Shown here: positions 1 through 12,030 of the stretch, one piece after another
Layout: each line of letters starts with the position of its first letter
Numbering within the stretch: position 1 is the first letter of the stretch
Source of the DNA: Phalacrocorax aristotelis
Taxonomy: Eukaryota > Chordata > Aves > Suliformes > Phalacrocoracidae
Direction of reading: 5' to 3'
Length of the DNA stretch: 64,000 bases
Assembly (NCBI RefSeq): GCF_949628215.1
Contig: NC_134282.1
Span: 19,138,723 to 19,202,722 of the forward strand
Program-made: the position numbers and the translations under genes
Notes under the pieces: generated by a model
Told to the model about the DNA's origin: nothing
What the model saw: only the letters and a program-made list of their open reading frames with translations
The model's database searches: none

Positions 1-1046
1 TGGGGACCCTTCAGAGCTGTTGATGGGATCCGAACTCTGTGTACTCTTAGTTACTTATAAGCCGCTACTTTTAATACACAATTTCCCTTGGTTTCACATT
101 TGTTCTTTTGTTCTTTTTCTGTTGGATTCTTTCCCCCCCAATTTATTCACTGTTTAGTTACTAAATTATTTTTTAAGCACAATATGTGTCAAGCTACCTT
201 AGATATGGCTTTGAAGGGGAACTTAATATCACAAACTACTTGTAAGATGTCTTCATGTTAAATAAGAATGCTTAAAATGTCATTCAGTAGAAAGGAAAAT
301 TAGCTCGTTAAAGCCTATTTTGCCATTTATCAAAGATGGTATTAATTGAATCCGGTGAATTTACAAGTTGTTTTGATTGCAGACTCACTGTGGAAAAAGT
401 ATTTAGGTGCCTTTTAAAATAGAAAGAATAAATTTTCTCTCCAAAGAAAACTAATGTTTTTACTGTTGGGTAAAAAATTTATCAGTCCTCTCTCCACTGT
501 GAAGACTGATGATAATTTAGCCGCTTGTGTAATGCGGGGACATGACATTGTGGCACAACTATAAAGCTTGAAGTGATGTTGAAATATTATGTACATAATT
601 AAAAAGCAACAGTAACATTTGGGAGGCAGCATCATGTTTAATGTATTTCACTTTAATCTATTAGAAATCTCTGGCATAGGTTGTGATTCTTTCAGATCAT
701 TATAGAGAGGTTTAAATTATGTATTTCTTTAGAAATAAGCTAACTGGTGGACATATGCATCTGATTTTTTTTTCTTTTTGGACTGATTAAAATGTGAATC
801 AGGGGATAAAACAGCCGGATGCACATGGGAGAGCCTGTTCTGCCCTTGTCTTCTCCTCTCCAGCCTGCCAGTCAGGGCTGTGGGCATAGGAAGCTGTTGC
901 AGGAGGGAGCTACCGGTCCTCTCCCTGTCCCACCCCAAGCCTGGCCCTGGGCTGCCTGTTCTTGGGTGCAAACACCCACCTGGGAAAGTCTCCTTTTCCT
1001 CTGAAGTCCTGGACCCAGCTCTGACTGCCTCCTCTCTCCTCTGCAG
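1..1046 (+). other. DVL3: DVL3 intron 1 (3' part)
   Basis: No coding exon is visible. Positions 1 to about 790 are strikingly AT-rich, with runs of T and A, and then change abruptly to GC-rich sequence like the other DVL3 introns. The splice acceptor CTGCAG ends at 1046. The missing first coding exon, which would encode the start codon and the first ~54 residues of the DIX domain, must lie upstream of the window. The AT-rich block could be a conserved non-coding element or old repeat sequence; I could not identify it. Confidence 0.6.
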
Positions 1047-4000
1047 GGTGGTGAAAGAAGAAATCTCAGATGACAATGCCAAGCTTCCCTGCTTCAACGG
1101 CCGGGTGGTGTCATGGGTAAGCAAGCCCCTTGCTTTGGTATCTTGCTGCCTGTTTCTGCTTACTCTGAAAACCACCGTTTGGTTGCATAGTGCCAAGTAA
1201 GGCATGGGAACTGCTCCCTACTGTCGAAGTGCTGACTGCTAACAAAGCTGCTGAGCTGGATTACCATGCTCCCATCCCTCAGCTGGAGAGGGAGCTGCAT
1301 AGTTCTAGGTCCCCTGTGCCGGGGAAGGTGTGGGATGCCTCTGTGGAGAGCTCACGGTCACTGATGCCTGACAGATGTGATGGTCCCAGCCTGTCCGCAG
1401 TGTAACCCATGTGCCCCTACGGCAGGGTCAGCTTTCCAAGGAAAGTCCTGCTCCGGTGACTGGCGCAAAGGGCTTAAGTGACTTTAGTGCTGGTGAAGCA
1501 GACTGGATTTGACTGCCCTGAAGACTAAAGGTACTGCCTGGGCAGCTGCAGGACAAGCTTCTCCCTCCGTGTCATGCCATGCACATGCTCTGTCCCCTGC
1601 CTGCATGCTTCCCTTCGCCCCCAAGGGGACCCTTGTTTATGTGGCGGGAGGGCAGGGGGAGAGGATATTCAGTCTCCATAGCCCATCATCCCTTTTTCCC
1701 CTCTGCTGAGCTGCAGTTTTTGCTGATGGGGGTGCATGGATCTACACCAGGAGCAGAACCAAGACCCAAGTGCCTTTTTCTAGAGGCTGCCAAATAGCCC
1801 CTAAACAGCAAAAATCTTCAGCAAATCAGGCTAGGTCAGACCTAATGCTTCTTCTATCCCTGCACCAAACAGCTAGGCCTCAGGTGGGGGGCCATGAAAT
1901 GACTATGTTTGGGAGGGAGGGTGGGGGTGACAGGACCGGGCAGGCAAGCACCATGCTGCCAGACTGGCTCCTGCTGGGATGCTGGCCAGGGGAGCAGCGT
2001 GCAGGGTGGCGTCCTGTCCGCACCCCGCACCAGGAGGAAAGGCTGCACTGCGCTTCCACACAAAGAGCCAGCAGGCCCAGTGGCTGGATGCCCACCATCC
2101 TCCCTCTAGTGGTTAGCCGGGCCCTTCGGAAAACAGCCTGTCCGGCTCTTGGGCACCATCCCCACTGCTGCTGCATCTGCCCCGAGACATCTCCCCACCC
2201 CTCCCTTTCCGGCTGCCTTTTATTTTCACCTGCTTTATGGGGAGTCCCAGAGTCTCTGAACCCTTTCCATTGCTGTTTTTTTTTACCTGGCATGCTTTTT
2301 CTTGTGGTACATGCATCCATGCAGCTGCTGGCTTTCCTTGCAGGGGCTGTCTGGTTGTTCGGTGTGAGTGGCATGGATCCGGTGCAGCTCCGTTTGGTGT
2401 GACTGGGGCACCATGCTACTGCTCTGGCCTGCTGGATCCTTGTGGGGCAGGTGTGCCTGGAGTTAGCAACACTACCAGCTCTTGTGCACAAAGGGTGATG
2501 GCAGTCTCGGAGACCTTTATACACAGCTGATGATCCCTTTTTCTATCCCTGCTGAGAGTCTCCTTGTCTGTGGGTGGTTTGGGGGATGTGGGGGGAGCAC
2601 TTGCTTTGCTGCTTCTGCCAGACAGGCTGGGATGAGGCTATTTTAGGAACTTGGTACTAATTTTAGCTAGAGGGAAAGACAGGGGCTTGGATCCAAGTGA
2701 GTATTTCCTGACAGTGCAAGAGGCAGGAAAAGTGCAGGGTGGTTATCAAAACCTTCCCTGGAGGAAATCCCAGCCCCAGGAGTGTTAGAGGAAGGCAGCA
2801 TCAGACCCCCTGTTCGAAAACACCCTCTCTCCTTTCCTCCTCACTGCTGTTTGACAGCTGCCTGCAGCTAGTTTCCTCTGTCCAGATCTATTTGCCTGGT
2901 CTTGCCTTGAGATCTTCAAGTGTTATATGACTTCCCTAGGTGACGCTAGCCCCTCCCAGCATCTCTTTTTCCCCTGTGCTCCCAGGCAGTGGCTGCCAGA
3001 GCAAGGATGTGGCCTTCAGGGAGTGGGATGTGTCCTGGGAAGACTAGTCACTGGGAAGGTGCTGGGAGGGGAGCTGGGCATGTGCCTGGGGCTTGCTGGC
3101 AGAAGAGAAGCTGAGCCGAGTGTGAGACAAGAGTTGATTAGGCAGTTGTGAGAACAGGAGCCGTTGGGCTTGTCCCGGGGCTTGTGGGACGGGCTCTGCA
3201 GCTTTTGGCACCCCAGGGTGCTCTCTGCCCTGCCTGCTGCCTTGGCTATGGCTTTCTTGTGGCTGCTCTGACTTCCTTGCCATGGCTGCATCCCTTTCTC
3301 TGTTCCCAGTATGTCCCCGGCAGCATACCTCTCTCCCCCTGCCGTAATGATGATCTGTGGGGTCCATCCCCCATTTATATGGTTTCCCCAGTTCTCTAAG
3401 ATGGGCAGGGCACAGCTTTGTGTTTCATAAGTGATGCTGGAAAGCACTCGGACGCTGTGTAAACGGGCTGTGCCTCCAGCACCTGGGTTGGGATCTGCTC
3501 CTGCCTCCATGTTGGACATGTGATCCCCTCGCCAGCAGGCAGCAGAGTTGCCTCTGCATTTACACTGGGAATTACAGCTTGGGCAGCAGCTATTCCAGCC
3601 CATGTTTCATGACCCTTCTGCCCTGACCTACAGTGGGCATCCCTCACCTCTGTTAGATCAGACCAGATCTCTGTTAGATCAGACCTCTGTTAGATCAGAC
3701 TGTGATGGCCAGTGGCTTGGCAGCTGGTTCAGGTACACAGGCTGAGACCTGACCTGTGTCCTGGTCTCCTCGCCCCCCTGCCCTGGGCTGGCTCCAGGCT
3801 GACCCACAGCTTGTTTCGTCTGGGGTGGATCAAGGTGCTGGGCCCTGGCGGTCCCTCCCTGACCCTGGGAGAGAGCCAAGCCCCTGCTTGCCAGTGCTGT
3901 GCTGGTGCAGACATGAAGAGCACATTTGAAAGTCCTTAGAGGTAGAAATTGATCTTCCCTTGCTTGAGAGCTCTAGCCTCTCTCTGGACACTTGCTTCCT

Positions 4001-7000
4001 GGCCAGGAGAGGGCTCCTTTCTGGGCCCTGTCACCTCTGCTTTGGGGGTCCCTGAATGTCTCTTGCAAGGAACAGGTTTTTCTTTTGCTTTCTTGCCTGG
4101 CCCTTTTGGAATTAGCCTTGTTCAATGTGGCTTGAAAGTGGGGAGAGCACAAACCTTGGTAGGGAATAATGTTGGGGAAACCACTTCCTATTGAGTTCAT
4201 TTGAGCTGTCCCCTGTTTCATCCCACTGGCAAGCCTGTTCCCCCTGGGAGAAGCCCTGCCTTACTTCCTTAGCCCTGAAATTCGTGGTTTATCTTAGAGC
4301 CAGAGGCACAGATGTAGGTGTGCCTGGGCTGCCCCAAAGCATGGCTAGTATAAATAGTTCCTGGGGCTTGACTCTTTATTGAATTTATACACTGGGGAAA
4401 CTGCTGAGCTTCCCAGAGGTTGGCTGGAGGCTCTGCCCAGGCCACTTAGCTGGACACAAGCTGAAAGTTTGCAATGCACTTGTGGAGAACAGAAAAAAAT
4501 TGTATGTTTTGGAGTCTATTTCAAAACTAGCCTCAGCCCTGAGCTCTGTTACCCCTTGCTCCCCTCATGGGTGGGAAGGTGAAAGTCCTGCTGGTCCCAC
4601 AGCTCAAAGGCAGAGGTGTAGAGGCTGGTAAAACCGAGAAAGGGAATGACTGATAGCTGCCTCTTCTGATGTAAGAAGAACTAGGGGAATCCATTCCCTG
4701 CCACAGGACATGTGCTAAAGGTTACCTGAGCATAAAAATTGTGCAGTGTGGGTGTGCAGATGATGTCAGAGTCTCCAAGCAGGGCTGTCAGCCACCCGGA
4801 CTTCACCACTGGGTCAGGAATTCCTGAGTCACAAATAGCCAGCATCTGGGAAGGCATTGAGGGGGAATGTTGCTACATGCTTGGCCTGTTCCATACCCAC
4901 TCCTGGGCATCTGCTGTTGTCTGCCATCAGAGATGAGATCCTGGGCCAGGCAGGCTTTTGGCCAGCTTATTTGGCCACTCTGTAAATGTTTACCCTGTGC
5001 CTCAGCCATTTAATTCTCTGTCTCTCGTTCGTCCAGCTGGTGTCTGCAGAGGGTTCCCATTCAGATGCTGGCTCAGTCTGTGCCGATAACCAGACAGAGC
5101 TGCCACCCTCCATGGAGCGCACAGGAGGAATTGGAGACTCTAGGCCCCCCTCTTTCCAGTAAGTTACCTGGATACCTATCCTGGTTTCCGAGGGACCCAC
5201 AGTGATTTTGCTGTAAATCCAGACCAGTGGCTGGGACACTCCTACTCAAATTGTCAGGGATCACAGCTAGCCAGAGGGGAGGAGGATGGGGCTGGGAGCA
5301 GATTCGAAGTGGAGCTGCATTATTCAGCAAGCAAGGGCACGCTGAAAATAGTGCAGGGAGGCTGGCAAAGAGCTTGCACAGCTTCCTTCAGTCCCTTGCT
5401 CTGCCACTCATAGATGTGCTGTGGTTGTTCCCCACCACCTCTGCTGCTGTCCCACAAGAAGGAGACAGCTGATGGCTGAAGGCTTGTGCTGGCCAGCACA
5501 GAGATAGAGGGAGCCTGCTCAGAGGTAGAGAGTTGTTCCTTGTTGGACATACTTGTTCCTTTTATCTCATTGCAGCCCTAACACCGGGGGGAGTCGGGAA
5601 AACTTGGACAATGAGACAGAGACAGACTCGGTGGTGTCATCGCAAAGGGAACGACCTCGTCGGAAAGATGGGCCTGACCATGGTGAGTGGTGGTAACGTG
5701 GCAAGAGCTCTGCAGAGCACGGCTGGGCCTCCGTGCTCCAGGCACGGGGTAGCTCTCTCTGCTCTGCAGAACCCAGCTTAGAAAGGCTGTTCAGTGATCT
5801 GAGGCCGTAGCCTCACATGGGAGGCAGGAGCTAACACCTGCGTTGCATCAGAGCTTGGTGTTGAAACCTTTGAGGGCAAAGGAGATGTCTCCTGTAAAAG
5901 CCTCAAGAGCAAGGGACAGTAGTGCCTCTGTTGTTAGTTGAAAAGCAGAGTATGCTCTAGCCTTGCCACTCCGTGCTGCTTCTTGCTCTGCCAAGGAACC
6001 AGCTGCAAGCCTTCCATGACTTCAGCAGCATTGTTCCTAGTGGCTCATCAGCATCTTGCCCATCCTGTAGTGACAGAAGAGGTATCCCACAGAAGATAGA
6101 TCTGATCCCAGGGTGGACTTGGAGCTGACCAGCACTAGATGGCCAATTTCATTCTGGGAAGGTTGCTGTGAGCCCTACAGGAAGGAAAGGGGTTGTTTCC
6201 CTGTGGCTTTCTCAAGCACACTGAGCCTTGTCTTTTCGTAGCACCCAGGGTGAATGGGACAGTGAAGGGAGAGCGGCGCCGAGACCTGGGCGGGTACGAG
6301 AGCTCCTCCACGCTCATGAGCAGTGAGCTGGAGACCACCAGCTTCTTTGATTCAGATGAAGATGACTCCACCAGCAGGTAGGAGAGCTTAGGTCCTGGAG
6401 GAACACTGACTTACCCCTGTCTCCCAGCACAGAGAGATACCTTTGCAGGGCACAGTAATGCTGGGCTCCAGGGTCCTTGTTCAGACTTGCCTCTGTCTCA
6501 AGTCTCACCCAGCAGCCCCCTCTGCTATTGTCTGTCTTCCACGTACATGTTCTGTCCCTGCAATCCTCTGTTCCCTGTAGCATTTCTGTGACTGTCTTGC
6601 TGCCAAGCCACTGCCCTGGCAGCAGAAGAGCTGATTCTCACTTTTGCCTCTAGGTTTAGCAGTTCGACAGAGCAGAGCAGTGCTTCCCGTTTAATGAGGA
6701 GGCACAAGCGACGCCGACGGAAACAGAAGGCTCCACGCATTGAGCGGGTACCAAGGGGCTGGGTATCCTGGGGAGGGCAGTGCAGGGCAAGGTGGGCTTG
6801 CCTGGTGGATCTCTCCACTCAGTGCTCTGGGGCTGATCAGGGATTTGGCTGTGTTTGCTGTGGGCACAGCTGGGGAGAGATGGTGTCCAAGTGATGCAAC
6901 TTCATAAATTGCTGTAGACCTTTCCCAAGCCAATGCAGCTTCTAGAGCTGGGACCACAGACCTTGTCCTGGCTGTGGAGAGGTCGTAAGGACTGTGGCTG

Positions 7001-10000
7001 ATGCCCTCTGGCTCTGCAAAGCTCCCAGCATGAGGCTGGAGGTGTGGGTGGTGGCTGTGGTGCCACAGGGAGTGGCAGGGAGCATAAGTGTAGGGAGCTG
7101 GGGCTGGGAATGTTACTGAGGCACAGGAGGACATCTCATATTTCACTTATGTTGCAGTCATCGTCCTTCAGCAGCATCACAGACTCCACCATGTCCCTGA
7201 ACATCATCACGGTCACGCTGAACATGGGTGAGTGGGAGGCGTGCATGGAGCCTGCAGTCTTTCCAGAGTGAGATTGGGTGGCAGAGAGGGAACTGGGGAG
7301 GGGGCAAAGAGAATGTACGCAGGGAGGAGTGAGGAGGTGGACTCTTCAGGAAAGTGGCTTGTCTTGAAGCACTGGTCTCTCGGGAGTTTCTGTGTGTTCC
7401 GGGACATCTCCCTGGGACAGGGGTGCAAGCAACCATCATTAGCATGTGGTTTGTCTGAGATTAGGGCTGCTTGTGCCTGCTGCTTTATGGTGTCTTACTT
7501 CTTTCTCTTTCCATTCCTGCAGAGAAATACAACTTTCTGGGCATTTCTATTGTGGGACAGAGCAATGAGCGTGGGGATGGAGGCATTTACATTGGCTCTA
7601 TCATGAAGGGTGGCGCTGTGGCAGCTGATGGCAGGATTGAGCCAGGAGACATGCTCTTGCAGGTACTTCACGCCCACATACTTCCATCTTTGGGCCTGGG
7701 AAAGCAGTAAGAAAAGACCCAGAAGCCTCCCTGCGCACTTTGGCAAGCTAAACCCAGGAAGCTATGCTTGGAAGAGAGAAGCTGAGTCACTGCTGAGCTG
7801 AGTGGGGAGCTCAGCTTCTGGTCACATCTCTGGGACTCACCTCTTTGCATTGTTTGCAGGTAAATGACATCAACTTTGAGAACATGAGCAATGACGATGC
7901 AGTGCGGGTGCTGAGGGAGATTGTGCACAAGCCGGGGTAAGTACTCAGGTTGTTCCTTGCCTCCATGGGCAGCTGTACAGTATGTGCTTGGGGTGTGTGT
8001 GTCATGTCTACCAGCCACCTCTGCTAGAGGCTCTGCAGAAGCTCAGAACTTATGTTTTTGCTGTATTCCTGGGTTTCCGTGCCCAAAGCGAGAATTGCAG
8101 CCCACAGAATGGTAGTGAATTGGGGTCTGTGCTCCTTTTTTGTGGGGATGCCGTGTCTTAGGGTCATAAGCAACCCTCAGCAGGGTCACATCATGTTGTC
8201 CATGCCACTAAGGAAATCCATAGCTGGAGGGAGACAAGGGCACTTTACTAGCAGCTTCTCCCTGTCTCACAAGAGAGAGCCAGCATATAGCATCTGCCTG
8301 CCATGCAGGGGTTTGTGCCACTGGGCTCCTGTTCTAACTCTTGCCTTTTTGTTGCAGGCCCATCACCCTGACGGTGGCCAAGTGCTGGGACCCCAGCCCC
8401 CGGGGCTGCTTCTCGTTACCCAGGAGTAAGTGGATAGCTGACCCACCCTTAACGCTGGTGCCCAGCTCATGTGAGAGCCCTGCCTTAAGCACTTACTTGG
8501 TTGTTGTCTTGTTCCTCCCCTGTGTCTGTGACTCCATGTGGCACTGAATTTGGGTTTGATGGGGTTTCAGCTCTCCTCACAGGAGGCTGCTATGTCCTAT
8601 TCCCAGGCCAAAATGCCCACAAGCCCAGCCCTCTTTCCCACATCACGCTGGGGACGCGTTTCACTGGGGCAGGGGGGTCACTTGCTCGGGGCGCCAGAGG
8701 AAAGAGAAACCCCTCCTTGAGCCATAGGGGGATCTCTCCCTCTGCACCTCTCCTGCTGACCCTCCCTCTCTTCTTTCTCTCCCAGTTGCTCCCCAGCGGA
8801 TCTGGGCTGGGCCAGACTCTCCATGCTCCGATCCGGGTGAGTCCCGGCAGATGCTGGGGATGGAATGGGCTGTGCTGAGTCCCTGTCCCTCCCCAGAGGT
8901 TGATTTGATGAGGGGATAATTTCTTATAGCTATTGACTGACTCTTTCTTTACTGCAGGTGAGCCCATCCGGCCCATCGACCCGGCAGCCTGGGTGTCTCA
9001 CACAGCAGCGATGACTGGCACCTACCCAGCGTACGGTATGAGTCCATCCATGAGCACAATCACTTCCACCAGCTCCTCCATCACCAGCTCCATCCCAGAG
9101 ACTGAACGTAAGTCCTTGTGCCTCCGTGCTCCACCCGCTGCACGGCTTCCTCGCCTTCACTGTGATGTAAAGGGAGCAATACATCTGCCTGGGGACAGCT
9201 GGAATGGGCAAGGTCTATCCTGCCAGGGGACTAAGAGGGAGGCAGCTCTCACCAGGCAGGTCCTTGGATCAGTGGGAGTTCTAGCTGGGTGAATTAATAA
9301 CACCTTTTTCAGCCTTCTATGTAAGAGAAGAGCCTGGGTGCAATCCAGGAGCTGTGGGAGGTGTAGAGGAAAGGGTCAGAGCAGTCAGGGTTTACTAGCT
9401 GAGAGTGCCAGACCACAGGGAGTCAGCTTGTCCCTGGAGCAACTGCCCTCCCAGACAGTAGATAGCGCAAGGTGGAGGCAGATGGGAGCAAACGGCCTTG
9501 CAGTGGGGCAGGGCCCTGCTGAGCACCAGGGCTCTTTTGATTGCTTTCTGAAGGTTTTGAGTGATTCTAGTATACAGAGCCCTGAAACAAGGGTCTAGAG
9601 AGCTGGGGCAAAGAACCAAGAGTTTGTTGTAAGTTTGTGAGGAGCAGAGTGTTCCCCTGCTGGGCTGTGTGGGCTCAGTTGGAAGCTTTTTGGATCTCAG
9701 CTGCTTGGGAGTGTTTGGAAGGAAGGAGACTCCAGCCTTGTTTTTGCACAAGGTAAAATGGCTGACATGAGAAGGATGACATCAGAAGGCTGGAAAGGGG
9801 GTTACACAGCATGCGCCCCAAGGCTGTCTGCAATGTATTGTTCCCTGGCCCATTCCTCCTGTGTGTGATGCTTCCACATAGCCTTGTTATCTTTTCTATC
9901 CCCTCTCATCTCTGCCTCCCTTCCCTTTGTCCACACCACAGGCCTCGATGACTTTCACCTGTCCATCCACAGCGACATGGCCACCATTGTCAAAGCCATG

Positions 10001-12030
10001 GCCTCACCAGAGTCAGGCCTGGAGGTGCGTGACCGCATGTGGCTGAAGATCACCATCCCCAATGCCTTCATTGGTAAGAGACTATGCTGCCTGCAGCAGA
10101 GGCAGGGAGTGGGGAATAGGTGGCCTGTTTTCCAAGCTGATGCCCAAGGGAGCATCTCTATCACTCTATAAGCTGTTGACCAGGCCAGAGTCACAAACTG
10201 AACCTTTGGCTGTGGAGTCCCTTTTCACCCTGTGGCCCGCTTTGTCTTGGCTCCAGTGTGGTCCACTGCATCAAGGGCCACCATGTTCCTCTCTGTTGCT
10301 GTATTTAACTCTGATGTTTGGTGGCAGGTTCGGATGTGGTGGATTGGCTCTATCACCACGTGGAGGGTTTTACGGACCGTCGTGAATCCCGCAAATATGC
10401 CAGCAACCTGCTGAAGGCTGGTTACATCCGACATACCGTGAACAAGATCACCTTCTCGGAGCAATGCTATTATATCTTCGGGGACCTCTGTGGAAGTATG
10501 GCACTTGGCGTGGGAGGGAGGGAGAGGATGGAGTGGGTTTGAGGTCCTGCAGAGCCCTGCTAATACCATGAGGACATAGCTACGCCCATCACTGCCCTTG
10601 TTCTAAAGACCCTGTTAGAGAGTGAGGAGCATATCCCAGTTCCCTTGTCATGCTGCTGGAGTGGTGAAGTTGGGAGATGACACATTCACCTACTATGTGA
10701 TTATTTATTTTCTTTTGTCCTGGGCAGCCATAGCAGAGTCTTAGTCTTTACTGACTTTGTCTCCAGGCTCTGAACTTCCAGTGCTGGCAAGGGGGTGGTG
10801 CTCAGACAACTGAGTTCTGCTCAGATAAGAGGGATGGGGGAAGTAATTGGCAGGGCGAGCTGTAGCTCTGATGTGGTACTTTCCCACCAAGGTGGTCTCT
10901 GTGTTAGAGTGGCAGCTCTGACTCATACAACCTGGCTATTGTCCAGCCAGGATGCATAAATGGTTGCATTGACTAGCAGGGAGTATGCCAACTTCTTGCA
11001 TCTACTTGTGTATCCAGTTCTTGTCCAGGGTTGACAGGGAGCTGCTTCATTGCAGGTGGTTGTCTTTCTGCTTGGATTAACCCCTCTTCTCTGCTTTCTT
11101 GCAGACATGGCTAATCTTTCTCTTCACGATCACGATGGCTCCAGTGGTGCCTCCGATCAGGACACTTTGGCTCCACTCCCCCACCCAGGAGCTGCACCCT
11201 GGCCTATGGCTTTCCCGTACCAGTATCCACCACCTCATCCATACAACCCCCACCCTGGCTTCCCTGACCCAGGCTACAGCTATGGAGGGGGCAGTGCAGG
11301 CAGCCAGCACAGTGAAGGTGAGTGAAAAGTACTAAAATATGCCTGTTTGTGGGCAGATGCCCTGTTCAGTACAGGGAAGTGGCAGGAAAAGGCTGCTTAG
11401 GCAAGACCCTATGTGTTGAGGGAGCCAGAGCAAAAGCCATCTCAGAAGCTTTGTGGGACTTGGAGCTGAAAGGAGGCTGAGAGCATGGACTGTGCTGGCA
11501 GATGGTTGTGCTGCAGCCCATTGTAGTCCTGTCTTGGCTAGAGGAGCAGCCTTTCTTCCTGGCTTGTCTGAGCTGTCACCTAACCTTGCCTTGTGTGCTT
11601 CACAGGGAGCCGGAGCAGTGGTTCCAATCGCAGCGGCAGCGAGAGGAGGAAGGAGAGAGAGAAGACCGGGGAGTCCAAGTCTGGCGGCAGTGGGAGTGAG
11701 TCGGACCACACCACGAGGAGCAGTATGCGGCGTGAGCGTGCGGCCAGCGAGCGCTCAGTGCCAGCCAGCCAGCACAGCCAGCGTAGCCAGCACTCTCTGG
11801 CTCACAGCATCCGCAGCCACCACAGCCAGCAGTCGTACGGGCCACCCGGCCTCCCCCCTCTCTTCAGCCCCCCCATGTTGCTGATGCCTCCACCACCTTC
11901 AGCCATGGGGCCCCCTGGGGCGCCGCCAGGCCGTGACCTGGCCTCTGTGCCCCCCGAACTGACAGCCAGTAGACAGTCCTTCCGAATGGCCATGGGCAAC
12001 CCCAGTGAGTTCTTTGTGGATGTAATGTGA
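1047..12030 (+). CDS. DVL3: Dishevelled segment polarity protein DVL3 (5'-partial)
   Basis: Cytoplasmic Wnt signalling scaffold that polymerises through DIX, binds Frizzled through DEP/PDZ and recruits Axin. Fourteen coding exons are read: 1047-1116, 5037-5158, 5576-5682, 6242-6377, 6654-6747, 7158-7227, 7523-7662, 7860-7936, 8358-8425, 8958-9107, 9942-10073, 10328-10495, 11105-11317, 11606-12030. All junctions are GT-AG and all phases join, giving 1972 coding bases. Exon 1047 encodes the end of DIX ([19 protein letters not shown]). Next come the acidic/serine segment ([20 protein letters not shown]), the basic patch [11 protein letters not shown], the PDZ domain (7158-8425, [20 protein letters not shown]), the DEP domain (9942-10495), and the histidine/serine-rich tail ending in the conserved EFFVDVM. 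DVL3, not DVL1 or DVL2, is chosen from the near-identical tail ([20 protein letters not shown]) and the AP2M1-ABCF3 neighbours. The first coding exon is outside the window. An optional in-frame exon is listed separately. Confidence 0.97.
1117..5036 (+). other. DVL3: DVL3 intron 2 (3.9 kb)
   Basis: GC-rich intron with donor GTAAGC and acceptor GTCCAG. It holds a small triple tandem repeat at 3648-3700 and otherwise no coding or RNA gene that I can support. Several open frames of 60-214 codons run through it on both strands, but they lack family resemblance and plausible start or splice context. Confidence 0.7.
3648..3700 (+). repeat. Three-copy 16-bp direct repeat
   Basis: The 16-mer CTCTGTTAGATCAGAC occurs at 3648-3663, 3669-3684 and 3685-3700. 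The last two are directly adjacent and the first is separated by five bases (CAGAT). The copies look identical, implying recent replication slippage. It lies within a DVL3 intron with no obvious function. Confidence 0.9.
8786..8836 (+). other. DVL3: Candidate in-frame DVL3 cassette exon (51 nt)
   Basis: This 51-nt interval lies between the DVL3 exons at 8358-8425 and 8958-9107. It is preceded by a long pyrimidine tract ending CTCTCCCAG and followed by a near-ideal donor, CGG|GTGAGT. Spliced in, it keeps frame and adds 17 residues (about [17 protein letters not shown]) between the end of the PDZ domain and the conserved [11 protein letters not shown] segment. No stop is created. It is not part of the mammalian DVL3 protein as I recall it. 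Without transcript data it is a prediction from splice signals and frame only. Confidence 0.45.

Noticed and set aside
1770-2524. Frames of about 210 codons on both strands in DVL3 intron 2
   Set aside because: Overlapping opposite-strand frames without splice, start or family support.
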